Notes under the pieces: generated by a model
Database searches by the model: none
What the model was told of the DNA's origin: nothing
What the model saw: the letters and a program-made list of their open reading frames with translations, nothing else
Shown: in pieces, positions 51,892-55,914 of the stretch
How the letters are laid out: each line of letters begins with the position of its first letter
Position numbering within the stretch: the first letter of the stretch is position 1
From: Parachlamydiaceae bacterium
GTDB lineage: Bacteria; Chlamydiota; Chlamydiia; Chlamydiales; Parachlamydiaceae
NCBI GenBank assembly: GCA_013816265.1
Contig: JACDES010000004.1
Coordinates: forward strand, 1-55,914
Direction of reading: 5' to 3'
DNA: 55,914 bases
Translations under genes and position numbers: made by a program

Positions 51892-52313
51892 TTTTCCTCC
51901 GTTAAATTTGTTTTTTTAATTCGAAAATGAACTTAAAATTTGGTGTTATGCTCATTATTTATTCACAATCGAGCAGTAACGAACAGTTCATTGATATAGT
52001 CTTGATAATCCAAGAATTCATTGTTGTCAAAGCTTTATCAAATTAATAAAATTTCTTTGAATTGGATACGCATTCCCCATTTTCTCCTGTTAATTAAGTT
52101 CTTTTCACTAAATTTTTCTTGGCATGATTTTTTCAATACTAATTTTGAGTCGATATTTCGCTATGTAATTATTAACAACTTATATTAGTTGAATATTGCT
52201 TTTAATTAGTTGATTTACAAAACTAATTAAATATAATTCTGTGTTATAATAAATGATAGAAATAAATTAGTTGTTTGTTTGTTGATTGTCTAATAAATAA
52301 TTAGAGGTTATTT
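51892..52313. other. AT-rich divergent promoter region
   Basis: 422 nt between the secreted protein and the ankyrin gene, very AT-rich. A plausible promoter for the ankyrin gene is TTGATT (52210-52215), 16 nt, TATAAT (52232-52237); a second TATAAT lies at 52245-52250. No repeats of families A-D are seen. Confidence 0.5.
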
Positions 52314-54158
52314 ATGATTCCATCGTCAGATCATACAAGTAAGGCGGATGATACAAGAATAGATATGTTTTATGTAAAGAAAGATGATGAGCTATGGGAT
52401 GATGTAGTAGAATCTCTCGATGCAGAAAGCGAAAGAGCTCTCACTATGTGTAGTAAGGGAGATAGTGCAGATTGGGTTCCAGGAGAAGGCAGAACAACAG
52501 GGATTTGTGCGGCGTATGCTTTTGAATGTGTGGATCACGTCAATAAACATGGTGATAAATCTCAAATTCCTCCTCTTATAGAAAGTGAACCAACCGATAA
52601 AATGAAGTTCTTAGAAATGCAGCTAGTACGGGGCATTTATCAAACTCTCGGAAAGGGCGAGACTTATCAAGATGTAACATTTGGCGAAAAAAATAAAGAC
52701 CTAATAAATAAATCAATTCTAGGTTTTGCGCAATTAGTACGTAGCAATACCGGATTGAAAATTGTCGATCAACTTCCAGAGGAGTCGTCATCTAAAAAAG
52801 ATCTAAATTTCAATAAAACAACTCCAATAACAGAAATTGCCCCATTTGTTGAAAGTCTGGTTCAAAGCGAAAATGAGCATCAAATTTTATTTTTGCGAAA
52901 CCCTGACGACCACTTATCAAAAGGGCATGTGGTTTATGTGAATATTAAAAAAGGTATCATAGCTGACGGTGCAACTGGAGTAATGTGGAAAATCCCGGAA
53001 CATTGTAAAAAAATGTTTGGGGACTCACTTAAACACTACATCGCAACAAAATATGGCGATAGTTATCAAGAAGTTTCAGCGATTGCAATAGAAAAGACCT
53101 TTAATTTGAAGAGTAAGTTATTTCCATTAAGTGTTAGAAAAGTTAACACATACTCACACATATTATATGATATTGGTAGGACTGAGGGTGTAAGAAAAGC
53201 TTTGGATACTGGCGTTTCATTTGTAGCGGGAAATGAATTCGTAAAAAAATCTGTTGTAAGGGCCAAAAAAGTGTGGTCATTTACAAAATCAGCCTCCAAA
53301 TTTACATCAGATATCACTAAATCCCTTTTTTCCAGCACAGTGAAACAAAAAGCATTCGTAGAGGCATGCTTAGAGGGGAAATTAAAAACGGCAAAATTGT
53401 TTGTGAATATGGGTGGGGATGTAAATGAGCCTAGTAATGGTGTATATCCACTTACTGCGGCTGCTAAATCTGGAAATATGGAGTTAGTTAAATATTTATT
53501 GAAGTCAGGTGCAAAAGTTAATCAAAAATCTTTCGATAAAATAAAACCAGGTAGCGATCTTTTTATATCAGCTATGGTTGAGCTTGAAGATATTTCACCA
53601 TTAACACTTGCTTGTAGAGCTAATAACTATGAAATGGTGGAATTGCTTATAAATAAAGGTGCTACAGTAAAACCAATACACTTATTAAGTACATGCTTAA
53701 ACAAAAGTCCAATAGGTGTGAAAATTGCAGAATTACTATTAAAGAAGGGGGTTAATCCTAACGATGAAATATATGTTGAAGGTAATCGGTCTCCATTGGA
53801 AGCTGCAATTTTCAATCGAGATGAGAAATTGGTAAAATTGCTTTTAGACAAAGGCGCCAAAACTCAAATGGGGAATTCAGTATTGCTTTCGGAGGTTATT
53901 TATCATTGGCAACAATCTAAAGATTCGGTTTCACGCGATGCCGAAGAAGCGCAGACTTCATATGAAAGAATTGCACGTCAATTGCTTGATGCGGGTGCCG
54001 ACATAGAAAAGTTATATGCTCATGACGAAACACCGAGCAAGGTTCGATCAAAACGTCTAAAAGCGATGAAGGTATTGACCAAAATTGAAACTGAACAATT
54101 CGATCGAATTGATAAAAAATATAAAGAAATACTCGGTAAAGTTGGTAATAAAGAATAA
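52314..54158 (+). CDS. Ankyrin-repeat protein with papain-like cysteine protease head
   Basis: 614 residues. N-terminal domain (about 40-270): C65 in TTGICAAYAF (Cys at a helix start), H205 in KGHVVYVNIK and D218 in IIADGATG, spaced like the Cys-His-Asp triad of YopT/C58-like papain-fold proteases. A basic linker (about 300-340) leads to four or more ankyrin repeats (345-580): VYPLTAAAKSGNMELVKYLLKSGAKVN, SPLTLACRANNYEMVELLINKGA, RSPLEAAIFNRDEKLVKLLLDKGA, and a last one at ARQLLDAGADIEK. Ankyrin repeats bind host proteins in many effectors. AGAGG ribosome-binding site. Followed by a strong terminator. Confidence 0.78.
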   Translation: MIPSSDHTSKADDTRIDMFYVKKDDELWDDVVESLDAESERALTMCSKGDSADWVPGEGRTTGICAAYAFECVDHVNKHGDKSQIPPLIESEPTDKMKFLEMQLVRGIYQTLGKGETYQDVTFGEKNKDLINKSILGFAQLVRSNTGLKIVDQLPEESSSKKDLNFNKTTPITEIAPFVESLVQSENEHQILFLRNPDDHLSKGHVVYVNIKKGIIADGATGVMWKIPEHCKKMFGDSLKHYIATKYGDSYQEVSAIAIEKTFNLKSKLFPLSVRKVNTYSHILYDIGRTEGVRKALDTGVSFVAGNEFVKKSVVRAKKVWSFTKSASKFTSDITKSLFSSTVKQKAFVEACLEGKLKTAKLFVNMGGDVNEPSNGVYPLTAAAKSGNMELVKYLLKSGAKVNQKSFDKIKPGSDLFISAMVELEDISPLTLACRANNYEMVELLINKGATVKPIHLLSTCLNKSPIGVKIAELLLKKGVNPNDEIYVEGNRSPLEAAIFNRDEKLVKLLLDKGAKTQMGNSVLLSEVIYHWQQSKDSVSRDAEEAQTSYERIARQLLDAGADIEKLYAHDETPSKVRSKRLKAMKVLTKIETEQFDRIDKKYKEILGKVGNKE

Positions 54159-54166
54159 TAATTTAT

Positions 54167-54252
54167 ACCACATCAATTGTAAAACTTGGTTTTCAACCAG
54201 CACGAAAATTCTGGCGCGGTTCAAGTTTGGATTATTAAATGAGCTGTGGTAT
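54167..54252. repeat. Decayed family D-like palindrome
   Basis: Ends taccacatc and gagctgtggta match the termini of the elements at 22051 and 8590. The interior (ccaaattc/gaagtttga-like words, gcgcggttc) is related to the copy at 23219-23383 but poorly paired. Confidence 0.5.
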
Positions 54253-54320
54253 GTATAAAGATGCAGGCTTCTGTATAATAACCTTAGTTTTGAGTTTACA
54301 AAACAAAACCTAGGTTATCG

Positions 54321-54371
54321 GGCAGTTTAAGGAGGAAAGAACAACATTTTCCCTTAAACTGCCTTTTTTTT
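54321..54371 (+). terminator. Intrinsic terminator after the ankyrin-repeat gene
   Basis: Stem ggcagtttaagg (54321-54332) with ccttaaactgcc (54352-54363), followed by T8 (54364-54371). It lies 160 nt after the ankyrin-repeat gene, beyond the family D-like repeat. Confidence 0.88.
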
Positions 54372-54510
54372 GTTAATAGAATTTGTTGATTAAATTATAA
54401 AATTAATTTATAATACCTAATATTTTGAATAAAGAAATATTGTTTGTATTTATTTTAAATTGTTTGTTGAAGTTTTTTGGCGAACGAAATTAGATGATGG
54501 GGTTAATGAC

Positions 54511-55749
54511 GTGAATAGAATCGAAGTGAAATATTTAATTCTGATATTTATCATATTTATTGCAGCATGTATCGAGACGGATATCTATTTACCTGCTTTT
54601 CCTGATATGATTATCTACTTTGGAACTACTGAGGGAGCTATCCAAGATCTTTTGACTTGGAATTTTGTTGGTATATGTCTTTCCGGGCCATTGTATGGGC
54701 CAATATCAGATTCTTATGGAAGGAAAAAACCATTATTGGTTGCTCTTGGCTTGTTTTTGATAGGAAGTTTTATCACTCTTTACGCACAAAATTTTAATGA
54801 TATGCTTTGGGGGCGAATCCTTCAAGGATTAGGTAGCGGTGGATGTTTCACATTAGGAACAGCAATAATTTTTGATGCATTTCAAGAGAAAAAAGCGATG
54901 CAAGCAATAAATCTATTGAATTCTTCGGTGCCATTCATGATGGCTCTTGCGCCGCTTTTGGGTGGTTATCTCAATCATGTTTATGGCTTTAGGTCTAATT
55001 TTCTTGCCATAGGTGTTTTTGTATTAGCAAGTTTTATTGCATGTGTCTTCTTTTTTGACGAGACCTTGGAAGCAGAAAAAAGGACCCCTTTAAAGCTCAA
55101 AAAAATATTAGGTGATTTCAAACAAGTTCTTACAAACGTCCCATTTTGGCAAGTAACGATGATCGTTAGTCTTATGTTTTCAGGTTATTTGGTATTCCTT
55201 TCAGGAACAGCTGTATTATTTGTAGTTGAATTTGGTGTTAGTAAGCACTATTTTCCATTTTTTCAAGGGGCAATCCTTGGTGGATGGTTATTAGCAAGTT
55301 TAACATTCAATAGAGCAATTGCAAAATGGAACATTCAACCAGTGAAAAAAGCGGGTACCGTACTTGTAGCTTTAGCAGGGATTGGATTTATATTTCTAGC
55401 TTTTTTGGCTCCTGAAAATCCGATTTTGCTTACCTTTACAATGGTCGTGTATTCATTTGGATTCAATTGGGTCCAAGGATTCTATTTTCCTGAAGCGATG
55501 GAAATTCTTCCGGATATCAAAGGAACGACTGCTAGCGTACTCACAAGCGCACGATTACTTATAACAGCCTTGGTTGTTGGTTTAGCAAGTTTTCTTTATG
55601 ATAGCACGATTTACCCAATCATAGGAATTGTAGTAGCGATTATTTGCGTGTCGTTACCCACAATGATTTTGTATGAAAAACGACGAAGCACTGAGAGTCG
55701 TTTAGGGACTCCTTTAGGTGCTTCTCAGGCACAGGTCAATCATTTCTAG
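54511..55749 (+). CDS. MFS transporter, Bcr/CflA drug-resistance type
   Basis: 412 residues from GTG 54511 (VNRIEVKYLIL...), which has GGGG about ten bases upstream; a TTG at 54460 would add 17 residues. Twelve hydrophobic segments. The loop 2-3 motif GPISDSYGRKKPLL and ETDIYLPAFPDM in helix 1 are those of the Bcr/CflA subfamily (drug:H+ antiporter 1). GRILQGLGSGG in helix 4 and PLLGGYL in helix 5 (antiporter motif C) agree. It probably exports small hydrophobic compounds or sulfonamide-like drugs across the inner membrane; the substrate is unknown. Confidence 0.88.
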   Translation: MNRIEVKYLILIFIIFIAACIETDIYLPAFPDMIIYFGTTEGAIQDLLTWNFVGICLSGPLYGPISDSYGRKKPLLVALGLFLIGSFITLYAQNFNDMLWGRILQGLGSGGCFTLGTAIIFDAFQEKKAMQAINLLNSSVPFMMALAPLLGGYLNHVYGFRSNFLAIGVFVLASFIACVFFFDETLEAEKRTPLKLKKILGDFKQVLTNVPFWQVTMIVSLMFSGYLVFLSGTAVLFVVEFGVSKHYFPFFQGAILGGWLLASLTFNRAIAKWNIQPVKKAGTVLVALAGIGFIFLAFLAPENPILLTFTMVVYSFGFNWVQGFYFPEAMEILPDIKGTTASVLTSARLLITALVVGLASFLYDSTIYPIIGIVVAIICVSLPTMILYEKRRSTESRLGTPLGASQAQVNHF

Positions 55750-55752
55750 GCG

Positions 55753-55828
55753 ACTTAGGAGGTAAGCGTCAAATCTAGGTATATAAGCAAATATGGCGCT
55801 TCATAACAAAGCGAAAGAGGACTTTCAG
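55753..55828. repeat. Family A repeat (half copy)
   Basis: ggaggtaagcgtcaaatct and aatatggcgcttcataacaaagc match one arm of the family A palindrome at 1310-1427. The second arm is missing; after gaaagaggactttc unrelated GC-rich DNA follows to the end of the window. Confidence 0.7.
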
Positions 55829-55914
55829 CGGGTAAGGAACAGGCCTAGCCTGCCCTCCCCGTTATCGCAATGGGGTCATTTCCCCATATTTACCGGCGTA
55901 CGTGTTTCTCGTAC

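Larger units (their letters stand above)
54159..54510. other. Intergenic region: family D-like repeat, two hairpins, MFS leader
   Basis: About 350 nt. It contains a decayed palindrome with taccac/gtggta ends (54167-54252), a hairpin around aacctagg (54281-54316), the terminator at 54321-54371, and an AT-rich leader for the transporter gene. Confidence 0.6.

Noticed and set aside
1-55914. tRNA or rRNA genes
   Set aside because: I looked for tRNA-like T-arm words (GGTTCGAATCC type) and for rRNA-like sequence and found none convincing; a covariance-model scan would be decisive.

Overview
The window looks like a piece of chromosome from an amoeba-associated (environmental) member of the Chlamydiae, most likely in or near the Parachlamydiaceae. 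The DNA is AT-rich. It carries two core-gene clusters whose order I know from chlamydiae: pnp, rpsO and tadA; and rpmE followed by prfA-prmC-ffh-rpsP-trmD-rplS. Around them sit many genes of the host-interaction type: two OTU-type cysteine proteases, an ankyrin-repeat protein with a papain-like head, a DUF4116-repeat protein, a protein ending in a CaaX box, and a protein with a bipartite nuclear-localisation-like signal. The genus cannot be fixed from the sequence alone.

Layout. 1-265: C-terminus of an unknown plus-strand gene and a bidirectional terminator. 265-1158: an NLS-bearing hypothetical (minus). 1583-6184: pnp and rpsO (minus), then a small hypothetical, a coiled-coil protein, tadA and an overlapping small gene. 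6185-6943: a very large nested palindrome. 6944-10001: two tandem OTU proteases (minus). 10343-15948: the translation and secretion block, rpmE to rplS (plus). 16333-19618: divergent DUF4116-repeat protein and a membrane-anchored AAA+ ATPase. 19887-29997: mostly small enzymes and membrane proteins (DUF1761, zinc ribbon, secreted GNAT, DedA, MprF-like acyltransferase, amidohydrolase, CaaX coiled coil, 2OG-Fe dioxygenase, MsrB-MsrA fusion, GGQ ribosome-rescue factor, DsbA-like). 30562-32112: dacB. 32308-37565: a large membrane-associated unknown, a degenerate LanC-like protein and an AbiEi/AbiEii-type toxin-antitoxin pair with a striking operator. 37630-41599: a secreted beta-helix/HEAT protein, an acidic protein and a secreted 2H-phosphoesterase-like protein. 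41786-46768: HerA-like ATPase, RhlE-type helicase and a cold-shock protein. 47028-51891: three hypotheticals, two of them paralogues of which one keeps a Cys/His pair and the other has lost it, then a 9-bp minisatellite and a small secreted protein. 52314-55749: the ankyrin/cysteine-protease protein and a Bcr/CflA-type MFS transporter.

The intergenic DNA is unusual. At least four families of long palindromic repeats (called A to D here) recur between genes, sometimes nested inside one another. Family D copies have ends of the type taccac...gtggta flanked by TA, which points to non-autonomous elements mobilised by a Tc1/mariner (IS630)-like transposase. No transposase gene is present in the window. 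One copy supplies the first ~57 codons of the open frame of an acyltransferase gene, and two fragments of another copy bracket the dioxygenase gene.

The best candidates for something new are the toxin-antitoxin operon with four phased heptamers around its -10 box, the LanC-like protein without its zinc cysteines, the CaaX-terminated coiled-coil protein, the Inc-like AAA+ protein, and the active/inactive paralogue pair at 47-50.5 kb. All functions are read from sequence motifs without database searches.
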